Assembly (NCBI RefSeq): GCF_017744835.1
Contig: NZ_JAGIAM010000001.1
Coordinates: 1,116,001-1,180,000, forward strand
Reading direction: 5' to 3'
Origin: Sphingomonas sp.
GTDB lineage: Bacteria; Pseudomonadota; Alphaproteobacteria; Sphingomonadales; Sphingomonadaceae
DNA length: 64,000 nt
In this document: positions 1 to 11,470 of the stretch, in pieces
How positions within the stretch are numbered: the stretch's first letter is position 1
Layout of the letters: each line of letters begins with the position of its first letter
Program-made: the position numbers and the translations under genes
Notes under the pieces: generated by a model
The model's input: the letters and a program-made list of their open reading frames with translations, nothing else
Databases searched by the model: none
Told to the model about the DNA's origin: nothing

Positions 1-1
1 C

Positions 2-373
2 CTGCGGGTCGATCATCCCGCGGCGATGATCGCCTTCCTGCTGCTGACCTCGGTCGCCTTCTCGATGCTCGGCTTCATCATCGGGATCTGGGCCAAGGGC
101 TTCGAGCAGCTCAACTTCGTGCCCGCGCTGCTGATCACCCCGCTCACTTTCCTCGGCGGCGCCTTCTATTCGATCGACATGCTGCCCCATCCCTGGCGGA
201 CAGTGAGCTTGTTCAATCCCGTGGTCTATCTGGTCAGCGGCTTCCGCTGGAGCTTCTTCGGCCAGGGCGACGTCGGCATCGGCTGGAGCCTGGGCTTCAC
301 CGCGGCCTTCCTCGCCGTCTGCCTCGGGCTGATCATCGCGATCTTCCGCACGGGGTACCGGCTGAAGAACTGA
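2..373 (+). CDS. ABC-2 type transporter permease, 3' part (partial)
   Basis: The reading frame is open from the left edge to a stop at 373, so only the last ~123 codons are present and the true start lies outside the window. The residues are strongly hydrophobic, with about three membrane segments, and contain the GGAFYSIDMLP and LFNPVVYLVSGFRW stretches typical of ABC-2 permeases of the YadH type. Such proteins pair with an ATPase subunit to export lipid-linked or polysaccharide substrates; the ATPase gene would be expected just upstream. The substrate cannot be told from this fragment. The family call is an inference from these motifs. Confidence 0.8.
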   Translation: MRVDHPAAMIAFLLLTSVAFSMLGFIIGIWAKGFEQLNFVPALLITPLTFLGGAFYSIDMLPHPWRTVSLFNPVVYLVSGFRWSFFGQGDVGIGWSLGFTAAFLAVCLGLIIAIFRTGYRLKN

Positions 374-377
374 TCTC

Positions 378-464
378 CGTCATCCCCGCGAAGGCGGGGA
401 CCCAGGAATCGCAGGCGATGTCCTCGTGATTCTGGGCACCCGCCTGCGCGGGGGTGACGACTTA
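378..464. repeat. Paired inverted palindrome (family A, REP/BIME-like)
   Basis: Two inverted copies of a roughly 28-bp unit, each with its own short palindrome (CCCCGCGAAGGCGGGG in the left copy), face each other across a short centre. The element fills the gap between the convergent permease and ppc genes. Related pairs occur at 20871, 36764 and 53512. It could act as a bidirectional terminator or mRNA-end stabiliser, but the recurrence shows it is a dispersed repeat. Confidence 0.8.
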
Positions 465-465
465 A

Positions 466-3138
466 TCAGCCGCTGTTCCTCAGCGCCGTCGCGATCGCGT
501 TGATCGACAGCAGGATGCCCTCGCCGATCCGCGGGTCGTCCTCGCCGCGGCGGTGGCGCTTGAGCAGCTCGACCTGGAGCAGGTTGAGCGGCTCGATATA
601 GGGCAGCCGCAGCCGGATCGAGGTGTCGAGCGCCGGGTGCTTCTCCAGCAACCGGGTCTGCCGCGTCACGGTCAGCAGTCCGTCGTGCGTCGCCTGCCAG
701 CCGCTGCGGATCCGCCCGAAGATCGCGTCGCGCAGCGCGGCGTCCTCGACCAGCGCGGCATAATGCTGGGCGATCCCCATGTCCGACTTGGCGAGCACCT
801 GCTCCATATTGTCGAGCGTCGCGCGGAAGAAGGGCCAGGCGCTGGCCATCTCGCGCAGCAGCCCCTTGTCCTCGAATGCCTCGATCGCCGCGCCCACGCC
901 GTACCAGCCCGGCAGCATCACCCGCGCCTGCGCCCAGCTGAACACCCAGGGAATGGCGCGCAGGTCCTCGATCGCGTCGGATTTCTTCCGGCTCGCCGGA
1001 CGCGATCCGATCTTGAGCCCCGCGATCTCGGCGATCGGCGTCGCCTGGCGGAAATAGCGCGTGAAGCCCTCGGTGCCGTAGACCAGGTCGCGATAGGCGT
1101 GGAACGCCGTGTCCGACAGCCGGTCCATCGCCGCGGCGAACCGCTCGGAATCGGCTGGCGCCAGCTGCTCGGGCTCCAGGCTCGCGATCAGCGTCGCCGA
1201 TGCCATGGCCTCGAGGTTGGTCATCGCGCTCTCGCGCGTACCGTATTTGGCGGCGATCACTTCGCCCTGCTCGGTGATGCGGATGCGGCCCTGCACCGTC
1301 CCCGGCGGCTGCGCGAGGATCGCCGCGAAGCTCGATCCGCCGCCGCGTCCCACGGCGCCGCCGCGCCCGTGGAACAGCTGCATCGCCAGATCGGCCTTCT
1401 CGAACACCGGCTTGAGCGCCGTCGACCCGCGCGAGAGCTGCCAGGTCGAGGTCAGATAACCACCGTCCTTGTTCGAATCGGAATAGCCGATCATCACTTC
1501 CTGGTGCCCGCGGCCCGCGGCGATCGCGGCGACTTCGGGCAGGCCCAGCCAGGCCTCCATGATCGCGGGCGCGCCTTCCAGGTCGGCGATGGTCTCGAAC
1601 AGCGGGATCGCCATGACATGCGCCTGCGGCTGCTCGCCCGGCAGATAGAGCCCGGCTTCCTTGAGCAGCACATGAACCTCGAGCAGGTCGGAGACCGACT
1701 GCGCCATCGAAACGATGTAGTGCGTGATGCACTGCCGCCCGTAGCGCGCATGCGCCTCGGCCGCGGCGTGCATGATCGCGAGCTCGGAGGCGGTCTCCTC
1801 CGAATAGCTGGCATAGGGGCTGGTGAGCAGCCGCGGGCTCGCCAGCTCGCGGCGGAGCAGCGCGATCCGCTCTTCCTCGGCGAGCGCCGCATAATCGTCG
1901 CACACGCCGCCGGCCTTGAGCAGCTCGGCGACGACGCGCTCGTGGACCGCGCTGTTCTGGCGCATGTCGAGCGTGGCGAGGTGGAAGCCGAACGCCTCGA
2001 CTGCGCGGATCAGCCGTCCCAGCGCGCCGCCGCTCGAGAGCGCACCGCCGCCCTGCGCCGCCAGCCCGCGCGCGATCGCCGCCAGTTCCTCGCGCAGCTC
2101 GCCGGGATGCGCATAGGGCTCGGCGGGGATGGGGGCGGGGCGCGCCGGCGGCTTGCCGGCCAGCTTCTCGTGCGTCGCCGAGAGCCGGGCGTAGATTCCC
2201 GACAGCGCGCGGCGATAGGGCTCGTCGGCGCGGCTCCGGCCGGTATCGTGGCTCGCCTCGGCGAGCTTGAGCACGGCCTCATCGACCTCGGCGTGCTCGG
2301 TCGAGATCGAGAGTTCGGCGCCGAGCGCATGGACCGCGTCGAGATAATAGGAAAGCACGGCCTCGCCCGCGCGGGCGAGTGCCAGGCGCAGCGAATCGGC
2401 CGTGACGAAGGGATTGCCGTCGCGGTCGCCGCCGATCCAGCTTCCGGCGCGCAGGAAGCTCGGCAGCCTTTCGCCCAGCGCACGATCCCAGCGCGCATAG
2501 AGCGCCGGCAGCACCGGCAGGAACACGTCGCGCAGATAGGAAAGCGCGGTCTCGACTTCGTCTGGAACGCCCAGCTTCTCGCGCCGCAACACCCGCGTCT
2601 GCCACAGCAGCGCGATCTGGCGCAGGATCGCCTCGTCGATCTTGTCGCCGTCCTCGGTCTCGTCGAGCCCCAGATCCTTGAGCGCCATCAGCTCGGCGAT
2701 CCGGTTCTTGTGGTCGATCATCGACTTGCGGCGCACTTCGGTCGGGTGCGCCGTGAGCACCGGCACCACCAGCGCATGATCGAGCAGCGCCATCACCGCC
2801 TCGCGCCCGATGCCATGCCCCTCCAGCCGCGCCAGCGCCGCGGCGAAGTCGGTGTCCTGCTCGCTCGTCACGCCTTGGCGGTCCTCGGCCAAATTGGCGA
2901 GCATCGAAAAGAGCATGAAGCCGCGCGTGAAATCGATCGTCTCGTCGAGGCTGAGCCGGTCGAGCCCCGGATCGATCGCCTCGGCGCCGGCCACGCCGCG
3001 GTGGCGGTCGACCGAAGTCGCGCGAATATACTCGATTCGCTTGAACAGCTCCTCGCCGCCATAGGCGCGGATGACGTCGCCGAGCAGTCGGCCGAGGAAA
3101 CGGATGTCGGGGTTGTTCGCGATCGCCAGGCTAGCCAT
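466..3138 (-). CDS. ppc: Phosphoenolpyruvate carboxylase
   Basis: This 890-residue protein carboxylates phosphoenolpyruvate with bicarbonate to oxaloacetate, refilling the TCA cycle. Visible signatures are TAHPTE at residues 129-134, the SDSNKDGGY region at about 553-561 and the glycine-rich LFHGRGGAVGRGGG loop at 588-601, which holds catalytic residues. The C-terminus ends in RNSG, close to the conserved C-terminal tetrapeptide of the family. Length fits the bacterial family. The ATG start at 3138 gives the expected N-terminus and faces a divergent gene 118 bp away. The gene is monocistronic and its 3' end abuts a palindromic repeat. Confidence 0.97.
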   Translation of the reverse strand: MASLAIANNPDIRFLGRLLGDVIRAYGGEELFKRIEYIRATSVDRHRGVAGAEAIDPGLDRLSLDETIDFTRGFMLFSMLANLAEDRQGVTSEQDTDFAAALARLEGHGIGREAVMALLDHALVVPVLTAHPTEVRRKSMIDHKNRIAELMALKDLGLDETEDGDKIDEAILRQIALLWQTRVLRREKLGVPDEVETALSYLRDVFLPVLPALYARWDRALGERLPSFLRAGSWIGGDRDGNPFVTADSLRLALARAGEAVLSYYLDAVHALGAELSISTEHAEVDEAVLKLAEASHDTGRSRADEPYRRALSGIYARLSATHEKLAGKPPARPAPIPAEPYAHPGELREELAAIARGLAAQGGGALSSGGALGRLIRAVEAFGFHLATLDMRQNSAVHERVVAELLKAGGVCDDYAALAEEERIALLRRELASPRLLTSPYASYSEETASELAIMHAAAEAHARYGRQCITHYIVSMAQSVSDLLEVHVLLKEAGLYLPGEQPQAHVMAIPLFETIADLEGAPAIMEAWLGLPEVAAIAAGRGHQEVMIGYSDSNKDGGYLTSTWQLSRGSTALKPVFEKADLAMQLFHGRGGAVGRGGGSSFAAILAQPPGTVQGRIRITEQGEVIAAKYGTRESAMTNLEAMASATLIASLEPEQLAPADSERFAAAMDRLSDTAFHAYRDLVYGTEGFTRYFRQATPIAEIAGLKIGSRPASRKKSDAIEDLRAIPWVFSWAQARVMLPGWYGVGAAIEAFEDKGLLREMASAWPFFRATLDNMEQVLAKSDMGIAQHYAALVEDAALRDAIFGRIRSGWQATHDGLLTVTRQTRLLEKHPALDTSIRLRLPYIEPLNLLQVELLKRHRRGEDDPRIGEGILLSINAIATALRNSG

Positions 3139-3256
3139 GGCCGGTGTTGCTGCACTGCAAAAGCCGTAGCGTCAACTTTCGTGCGCAGGCCTGTCGCCGA
3201 TCGTTCATTGCGCCCAGCCGTTGTCGCGCTGCACGATTCGACTAAATCCCAAGGTG

Positions 3257-4102
3257 ATGGCAAGTCCCCGACCGATCGCCCACCCGCTCAAGCGCGCCCT
3301 CGTCGGCCGCGTGCGCGCGTTGCTCAACGATCAGGCGCGCGGCGAGACTCCCGTGGTGCGGAGCGCCGACGGGTTGTTCGGGCCCGGTTCGATGGTGTGG
3401 CGCGTGCACGGCGACGTCACCACGATGATGGTCGGTGGCGTGAGCGCGCTGCTCCTCCAGATGCTCCACCCGGCAGTGCTCGCGGGCGTCTGGGACCATT
3501 CGAGCTTCCGCGGCGACATGATCGGCCGGCTGCGGCGCACCGCGCGGTTCATCGCCGTCACCAGCTATGCGGAGCGAAACCAGGCCGAGGCCGCGATCGC
3601 CAGGGTGCGCGACGTCCACACCCGCGTCCGCGGCGTCCTGCCCGAGGGGATGCCGTACGCCGCCGACGATCCCCGGCTGCTCGCCTGGGTGCATGTGTCG
3701 GAGGCGGTTAGCTTCCTCGACGCGTGGATCCGCTATGCCGAGCCGGGCATGAGCGTCGCCGACCAGGACCGCTATTTCGCCGAATTCGCGCGCATTGCCG
3801 AGGCCTTGGGCGCCCATCCAGTCCCGCGCAGCCGCGCCGAGGCCGACGCGCTGATCCTTGCGATGCGCCCCGCGCTCGTCGCCGATGCCCGCACGCGCGA
3901 AGTCGCCCGCCTCGTCCTGTCGCAGCCCGCGCCCAGCATGGCGGCGGCGCCGGTGCAGGCGATCACCTTCCAGGCCGCGGTCGACCTCCTCCCCCGCTGG
4001 GCGCGCCGGATGCACGGGCTTTCCGGCCCGGGCCTGGCCACGCCCGCGGTCCGGCTAGGCGCCGGCGGCCTCGCCAGCACGCTGCGCTGGGCGTTTCGTT
4101 AG
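3257..4102 (+). CDS. DUF2236 / MpaB-family oxygenase-like protein
   Basis: About 281 residues matching the DUF2236 family, related to the latex-clearing protein and fungal MpaB oxygenases. Visible features are the WRVHGDVTTMMVGG segment near the N-terminus, LQMLHPAVLAGVWDHS and a conserved arginine/histidine-rich middle part. Family members are thought to be haem-binding oxygenases, but most are uncharacterised and no substrate can be assigned. The ATG at 3257 is chosen; a TTG at 3221 would add 12 residues of no recognisable family character. It is divergent from ppc and stands alone. Confidence 0.8.
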   Translation: MASPRPIAHPLKRALVGRVRALLNDQARGETPVVRSADGLFGPGSMVWRVHGDVTTMMVGGVSALLLQMLHPAVLAGVWDHSSFRGDMIGRLRRTARFIAVTSYAERNQAEAAIARVRDVHTRVRGVLPEGMPYAADDPRLLAWVHVSEAVSFLDAWIRYAEPGMSVADQDRYFAEFARIAEALGAHPVPRSRAEADALILAMRPALVADARTREVARLVLSQPAPSMAAAPVQAITFQAAVDLLPRWARRMHGLSGPGLATPAVRLGAGGLASTLRWAFR

Positions 4103-4156
4103 CGCGTTTCAGCTTATCCTAACCATTCGGGCCCTATCCTCCGCGTGTCCGGGGGA

Positions 4157-5269
4157 ATGACGCAGGGGGAGAATTTGTCCGATTCCGTGCGCCAGCTCGC
4201 CGGCCTGCGGGGCCTCGCCGCGCTCGCGGTTGTGCTGCACCACGCGACGGTGACGGTCTCCCACGGCGCGCGCGGCCTCCCCGGGCAGATCTTCGTGGAC
4301 CTTTTCTTTGTACTGTCGGGCTATGTGATGTGCCTGGCCTATATGCGCGCCGCCGACCGGCCGATCCGCTGGCACGCCTTTGCCGCGGCCCGCTTCGCAC
4401 GGCTCTATCCACTGCATCTCTTCACGGCCGCAACCGCCGCTCTCGTCACGGTCCTGCTGCCGCCTTCGGGCGAGGCGGCACCGGTCTGGCTCGACGCGCC
4501 GCAGCTGGTCAAGGAGCTCACGCTGACCATGGCCTTTCCCTGGCACGGCCAGGCCGGGGCAGTGAACGCGCCGGCCTGGTCGATCAGCGTCGAATGGTGG
4601 ACCTATTTCCTGGTCTTTCCGGTCCTGTCGGTGGTCCTGCCCCGGGTTCGGCGTTGGCTGCTCCCCCTGCTCTTCCTCGGCGGGCCGGCGCTGCTCGTGG
4701 CGATAGCGCTGTCGAGCAAGGGCCTGTGGATCGTCGGAGGCATCGCCTTTGCCCGCGCCGCGACCGGTTTTGCCGCGGGGGTCGCGGTCTGCCTGTTCGC
4801 GCGCGGGACGAAGCGGCGGCCGAGCGCGTTGTTCACCGATCTTCTCTGCGCAGCCGTGTTCGGCCTGATCTATCTCTGGTCGATCGCAGTGGGCAACGAC
4901 GCCTGGTTCCTGGCGCCCGCATTCCCGCTGCTGATCTGGGCCCTGGCCGAAGGTGAGCCAGCGAGCCTCTGGCAGCGCGCCCTGGCGAGCGGCCCGGTCG
5001 TGTTCCTAGGGGCGATTTCCTATTCGATCTACCTCGACCACCCGATCATCGTGATGCTGCTCGCCCATGCCGACCCGTTTGGCGTCGTCCGCAGCGACGT
5101 GCCGATGTGCCTGACGACGGTAGTGCTGACGCTGCCCGTCGCCGCCTTGACCTGGCGCTGGATCGAGTGCCCCGCCCAACGGACGCTGCGCGGGGCTGCG
5201 ACGCGAAGCACGCCGGCCCCGGCAGCGCCGCCTCCCCGGGGAGAAGCCGCCGCCGTGGCTGGCCGCTAA
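4157..5269 (+). CDS. Membrane acyltransferase, OafA/YrhL type (acyltransferase 3 family)
   Basis: An integral membrane protein of about 370 residues with roughly ten hydrophobic segments. It opens with RQLAGLRGLAALAVVLHHA, which carries the family's N-terminal LRG motif and the catalytic-type histidine, and it contains FVDLFFVLSGYVM. Enzymes of this family transfer acetyl or other acyl groups to sugars of surface polysaccharides or small molecules. The acceptor is unknown here because the neighbours are housekeeping genes. Start is uncertain: GTG 4145, ATG 4157 and TTG 4175 are in frame, and the TTG has the best-placed purine-rich stretch upstream. The stop lies 3 bp from the convergent gyrB stop. 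Confidence 0.85.
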   Translation: MTQGENLSDSVRQLAGLRGLAALAVVLHHATVTVSHGARGLPGQIFVDLFFVLSGYVMCLAYMRAADRPIRWHAFAAARFARLYPLHLFTAATAALVTVLLPPSGEAAPVWLDAPQLVKELTLTMAFPWHGQAGAVNAPAWSISVEWWTYFLVFPVLSVVLPRVRRWLLPLLFLGGPALLVAIALSSKGLWIVGGIAFARAATGFAAGVAVCLFARGTKRRPSALFTDLLCAAVFGLIYLWSIAVGNDAWFLAPAFPLLIWALAEGEPASLWQRALASGPVVFLGAISYSIYLDHPIIVMLLAHADPFGVVRSDVPMCLTTVVLTLPVAALTWRWIECPAQRTLRGAATRSTPAPAAPPPRGEAAAVAGR

Positions 5270-5272
5270 AGC

Positions 5273-8210
<2,938 letters not shown>

Positions 8211-8216
8211 AGACCC

Positions 8217-8245
8217 TATATAGGGTGCTCCGCGATTAATGAAAA
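8217..8245 (-). promoter_or_regulatory. Predicted sigma70-type promoter of tmRNA
   Basis: On the minus strand TTTTCA (8245-8240) and TATATA (8222-8217) are separated by exactly 17 bp, placing transcription start near 8210, immediately before the predicted acceptor piece. The -10 box is good and the -35 box weak. This is inferred from spacing and position only. Confidence 0.5.
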
Positions 8246-8350
8246 GGTCAGGCTGGCGCGGCTAGAAGCTGTGCCATCGATGTCACGGCCCCGCTTAAAT
8301 GTTTCTACGGGGTTCACAGTGCGGCAAAGCCTTGGCATGAGAGGTGCATC

Positions 8351-8782
8351 ATGTTGACGCAGCGTTCCCGCTACGCACTTCGCGCGATGCTCTTCCTCGC
8401 CGCGCAGCCCGCCAGCGGTGCGCCGATGCCGATGGGCCGTATCGCGACCGAGGCGAATGTGCCGCGCAAGTTCCTCGAGCTGATCCTCGCGGACCTGCGC
8501 GAGGCCGGCTTCCTGCTCTCCACGCGCGGCAAGATGGGCGGCTACCGCCTGGCGCGCCCGTCGCACCTCATCTCGCTCGGCGAGATCATCCGCGTGATCG
8601 AGGGGCCGCTCGCGCTCGTCCCCTGCGTCAGCCGCACCGCCTATCGCCCCTGCAACGACTGCAAGGACGAGGCGACCTGCGCGATCCGCCACGCGATGGC
8701 GCGCGTGCGCGACGAGACCGCGCGCATCCTCGACGGCACCAGCCTCGCCGATGCCGTCGCCGAGGATCTCGCCGCGGCCTGA
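8351..8782 (+). CDS. Rrf2-family transcriptional regulator
   Basis: A 143-residue winged-helix regulator. The N-terminus (MLTQRSRYALRAMLFLA) and the EANVPRKFLELILADL recognition region are typical of Rrf2 proteins. Cysteines at 92, 101, 104 and 110 give the C-terminal cluster region that in IscR and relatives holds an iron-sulfur cluster, so redox or iron-sulfur sensing is plausible. No isc/suf genes are adjacent, so the target is unknown. It reads away from the tmRNA and converges on mscL with a 3-bp gap. A purine-rich GAGAGG lies upstream of the ATG. Confidence 0.88.
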   Translation: MLTQRSRYALRAMLFLAAQPASGAPMPMGRIATEANVPRKFLELILADLREAGFLLSTRGKMGGYRLARPSHLISLGEIIRVIEGPLALVPCVSRTAYRPCNDCKDEATCAIRHAMARVRDETARILDGTSLADAVAEDLAAA

Positions 8783-8785
8783 GCC

Positions 8786-9217
8786 TCAGCTCCGCCGCGC
8801 GCGCAGCTCGTCGCGGATCTCGCGCAGCAGAACCACGTCTTCGGCTTCCGCCGCCGCCGCTTCCTTGGCGCGCAGCACCGTGCGGTTCACGAACCGCACC
8901 AGCAGGAAGATGATGAAGGCCAGGATCAGGAAGTTGATCACCACCGTCACGAACTGGCCGAAGCCGAGCAGCGGCACGCCCGACGCCTTGAGCGCGGCAT
9001 AGTTGGTCGGCGATCCGGCATAGCCCGCGGGCACCGGCCCGAGGCGGATGAAATAGCTCGAGAAATCGAGCCCGCCGAACAGCGCGCCGACGATCGGCAT
9101 GATGATGTCGTCGGTCAGCGATTTGGTGATGTTGCCGAAGGCGGCGCCGATGATCACGCCCACCGCCAGGTCGATCACATTGCCGCGCGCGATGAAAGTG
9201 CGGAACTCGCTCCACAT
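8786..9217 (-). CDS. mscL: Large-conductance mechanosensitive channel MscL
   Basis: A 143-residue inner-membrane channel that opens under membrane tension and releases solutes in osmotic downshock. The N-terminal helix MWSEFRTFIARGNVIDLAVG, the first membrane segment with GVIIGAAFGNITKSL, the DDIIMP turn and the second segment ending in LLVRFVNR are characteristic. The ATG at 9217 is chosen because it starts exactly at the MWSEF amphipathic helix; in-frame upstream sequence has no family match. A near-perfect palindrome lies in the divergent region shared with lemA. Confidence 0.95.
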   Translation of the reverse strand: MWSEFRTFIARGNVIDLAVGVIIGAAFGNITKSLTDDIIMPIVGALFGGLDFSSYFIRLGPVPAGYAGSPTNYAALKASGVPLLGFGQFVTVVINFLILAFIIFLLVRFVNRTVLRAKEAAAAEAEDVVLLREIRDELRARRS

Positions 9218-9253
9218 GGTCCAGTCTCCCTCGAAACCACAGCCATCGTTACG

Positions 9254-9283
9254 CTGATGTCCGAATTCGCTTTCGGACACCAG
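9254..9283. promoter_or_regulatory. Palindrome between mscL and lemA (operator or promoter hairpin)
   Basis: Arms CTGATGTCCGAA and TTCGGACACCAG match at 11 of 12 positions around a 6-bp centre. The palindrome lies 37 bp before mscL and 51 bp before lemA, and a TATAAA box follows toward lemA at about 9295. It could be an operator for both divergent genes. No regulator can be named. Confidence 0.45.
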
Positions 9284-9333
9284 TGTGATTGCCGTATAAA
9301 ACACCCATCGATGGACCTGGAGGATCATCCCCG

Positions 9334-9915
9334 ATGAAGTTTCGTGCCGCGATCGCGCTCGTCTCCGCCGTGCTGCTTTCGGCCTGCGGGCTCAACAGCA
9401 TCCCCACTGCCGAGGAGAACGCCAAGGCGCGCTGGGCCGATGTCCAGACCAACTATCAGCGCCGCGCCGACCTGATCCCCAACCTGGTCGCGACGGTGAA
9501 GGGCGCCGCCAGCTCGGAGAGCCAGATCCTGAGGGACGTGACCGAGGCCCGCGCCCGCGCGACGCAGCTCCAGGTGAGCGGCGACGACCTCAAGGACCCG
9601 GCGAAGATGTCGGCGTTCAACGAGGCGCAGAACCGCGTCAGCCTGACGCTCCAGCGGCTGCAGGAAGCCTATCCGCAGCTCCAGAGCCAGGAGAATTTCC
9701 GCACGCTGATGAGCCAGATCGAAGGCACCGAGAACCGCATCGCGATCGCGGTGCGCGACTATAACGCCGCGGTGCAGGCCTATAACACGCGCATCCGCAC
9801 CTTCCCCGACGCGATCGGCGCCAAGGTCTTCTACGGCGCCCAGCCGATCACGCCCTTCCAGGCCCAGGCCGGCGCCGAGCGCGCGCCGACGGTGGACTTC
9901 GGGAACGGCAGCTGA
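9334..9915 (+). CDS. lemA: LemA family lipoprotein
   Basis: A 193-residue protein with a signal peptide ending in a lipobox (LLSACG), so it is probably a lipoprotein. The body has the LemA motifs RWADVQTNYQRRADLIPNLV and AVRDYNAAVQAYN. LemA proteins are long helical envelope proteins of unclear role, usually encoded next to TPM-domain genes, as here. The ATG at 9334 follows GGAGG at suitable spacing. It is the first gene of a three-gene unit with the two TPM-domain genes. Confidence 0.93.
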   Translation: MKFRAAIALVSAVLLSACGLNSIPTAEENAKARWADVQTNYQRRADLIPNLVATVKGAASSESQILRDVTEARARATQLQVSGDDLKDPAKMSAFNEAQNRVSLTLQRLQEAYPQLQSQENFRTLMSQIEGTENRIAIAVRDYNAAVQAYNTRIRTFPDAIGAKVFYGAQPITPFQAQAGAERAPTVDFGNGS

Positions 9916-9941
9916 TCGCGAGAGGCGCCCGGGAGGCGGAC

Positions 9942-10790
9942 ATGACTCTCCACCGCTGGCTTTTCCTGCTGCTGGCAGGCGTGCTGCTGCTCGCCCTGCC
10001 GGCGCGGGCGCAGCCGACATTCCCCAAGCTCGAAGGCCGCGTGGTCGACGCCGCCAACCTGCTCTCGCCCGAGCAGGAGGCGGAGCTCACCACGCTTTCG
10101 CAGTCGATCGAACAGGCCTCGTCGCGCCAGTTCGTCGTGACCACCATCCCCGACCTCCAGGGCTATGACATCGCGGATTACGGCTACCAGCTCGGCCGCG
10201 CCTGGGGGATCGGGCAGAAGGAGGCGAACAACGGCATCCTCCTGATCGTCGCACCCAACGAGCGCCGAGTGCGGATCGAAGTGGGCTACGGCCTCGAGCC
10301 GATCATGACCGATGCGCTGTCGAACCAGATCGTCAACGACACCATCCTTCCCAAATTCCGCGCCGGCGACATGCCCGGCGGGATCATGGCCGGCGCGCAG
10401 GCGATCGGCGAGCAGATGAAGCTGCCGCTCGAAGCCGCGGAGGCGCGCGCGCAGCAGGCCACCCAGGCGGCCGCCAAGCCGCACGCCGCGTCGCGCGGCG
10501 GCGGGCGGGTCCCCTGGGGCCTGGTCTTCTGGGGCGTCGTGTTCCTTTTCGTGATCCTGCCGATGTTCGCCAACGGCGCGCGGCGCGGCCGGCGTTATCG
10601 CGGCGGCGGCGGCGCCTGGCCGATCGTCCTGTGGAGCATCGCCAACGAGATGAGCCGCGATTCGCACCGCGGCAGCGGCTGGGGCGGCGGCTCCGATTGG
10701 GGTGGCGGAGGCGGTTGGGGCGGAGGCGGCGGCGGCTTCTCGGGCGGCGGCGGATCGTTCGGGGGCGGTGGCGCCTCGGGGGGCTGGTGA
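9942..10790 (+). CDS. TPM domain protein, YgcG type, with glycine-rich C-terminus
   Basis: This 282-residue protein has a signal peptide (cleavage near PARAQP), a TPM/Repair_PSII phosphatase-like domain at about 30-170 (GRVVDAANLLSPEQEAEL, NNGILLIVAPNERRVRIEVG), a membrane segment near 190-205 and a long Gly/Trp/Ser-rich tail with GGGGWGGGGGGFSGGGG-like repeats. The domain faces the periplasm. Related proteins occur with LemA in envelope-associated operons; function is not established. Translation of the next gene begins 1 bp after its stop. Confidence 0.9.
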   Translation: MTLHRWLFLLLAGVLLLALPARAQPTFPKLEGRVVDAANLLSPEQEAELTTLSQSIEQASSRQFVVTTIPDLQGYDIADYGYQLGRAWGIGQKEANNGILLIVAPNERRVRIEVGYGLEPIMTDALSNQIVNDTILPKFRAGDMPGGIMAGAQAIGEQMKLPLEAAEARAQQATQAAAKPHAASRGGGRVPWGLVFWGVVFLFVILPMFANGARRGRRYRGGGGAWPIVLWSIANEMSRDSHRGSGWGGGSDWGGGGGWGGGGGGFSGGGGSFGGGGASGGW

Positions 10791-10791
10791 G

Positions 10792-11460
10792 ATGCGGTTG
10801 AGCCCAGAGGATCATGAACGCGTGACCGCGGCCGTCACTGCCGCCGAGCTCCACACCGATGGCGAGATCGTCACCGTCGTCGCGCGCAGCTCGGATTCCT
10901 ATCACGACGTCGCGCTGCACTGGGCCGTGCTGGCGATGCTGCTGGTGCTCGCGCTGCTCGCCTGGCAGCCGGTGCCCGCCGAATGGCTCCACGCGCGGCT
11001 GGTCGACGGCTGGTCGGAGACGCCGCCGGGCTGGTACCTCGCCTTCGCGCTGCTGCTGATGGTGGTGACCTTCCTCGTCGTGCGCTTCGCCTTCGCCTGG
11101 GACGCGCTGCGGATGGCGGCGACTCCGGCAGCGACCAAGACCCGCCGCGTCGGCCGCCGCGCGCTCGGCCTGTTCCGCGCCGCGGCGGAGAAGCGCACCA
11201 AGGCCTCGACCGGGGTGCTGCTCTACCTCAGCCTCGCCGAGCACCGCGCCGAGATCATCGCCGACGAATCGATCCATTCCAGGGTCGCGCCCGAAGTGTG
11301 GGGCGATGCGATGGCCGCGCTGATCGCGGCAGTGAAGGACGGCCGCCCCGGCGACGGCATGGCCGACGCCGTCGCGCGGATCGGCGCCGTGCTCGCCGAG
11401 CATTTCCCGCGCAGCGAAGGCGACACGAACGAGCTTCCCGACCGGCTGATCGTGCTTTAG
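10792..11460 (+). CDS. TPM domain membrane protein
   Basis: A 222-residue protein with two membrane segments (about 40-58 and 83-105) followed by a TPM-like domain containing TGVLLYLSLAEHRAEIIADE and DGMADAVARIG. It lacks a signal peptide and the glycine-rich tail of its neighbour. It is the third gene of the lemA operon and its ATG lies 1 bp after the previous stop, so the two are likely translated together. It probably works with the YgcG-like protein in the envelope. The exact role is unknown. Confidence 0.87.
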   Translation: MRLSPEDHERVTAAVTAAELHTDGEIVTVVARSSDSYHDVALHWAVLAMLLVLALLAWQPVPAEWLHARLVDGWSETPPGWYLAFALLLMVVTFLVVRFAFAWDALRMAATPAATKTRRVGRRALGLFRAAAEKRTKASTGVLLYLSLAEHRAEIIADESIHSRVAPEVWGDAMAALIAAVKDGRPGDGMADAVARIGAVLAEHFPRSEGDTNELPDRLIVL

Positions 11461-11470
11461 GTCGCCCCGC

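Noticed and set aside
553..3711. Very long open frame (over 1000 codons) on the plus strand opposite ppc
   Set aside because: It is the antisense shadow of a GC-rich gene: the opposite strand encodes a complete carboxylase with all motifs, and the shadow has Arg/Gly/Ala-rich sequence without any domain.
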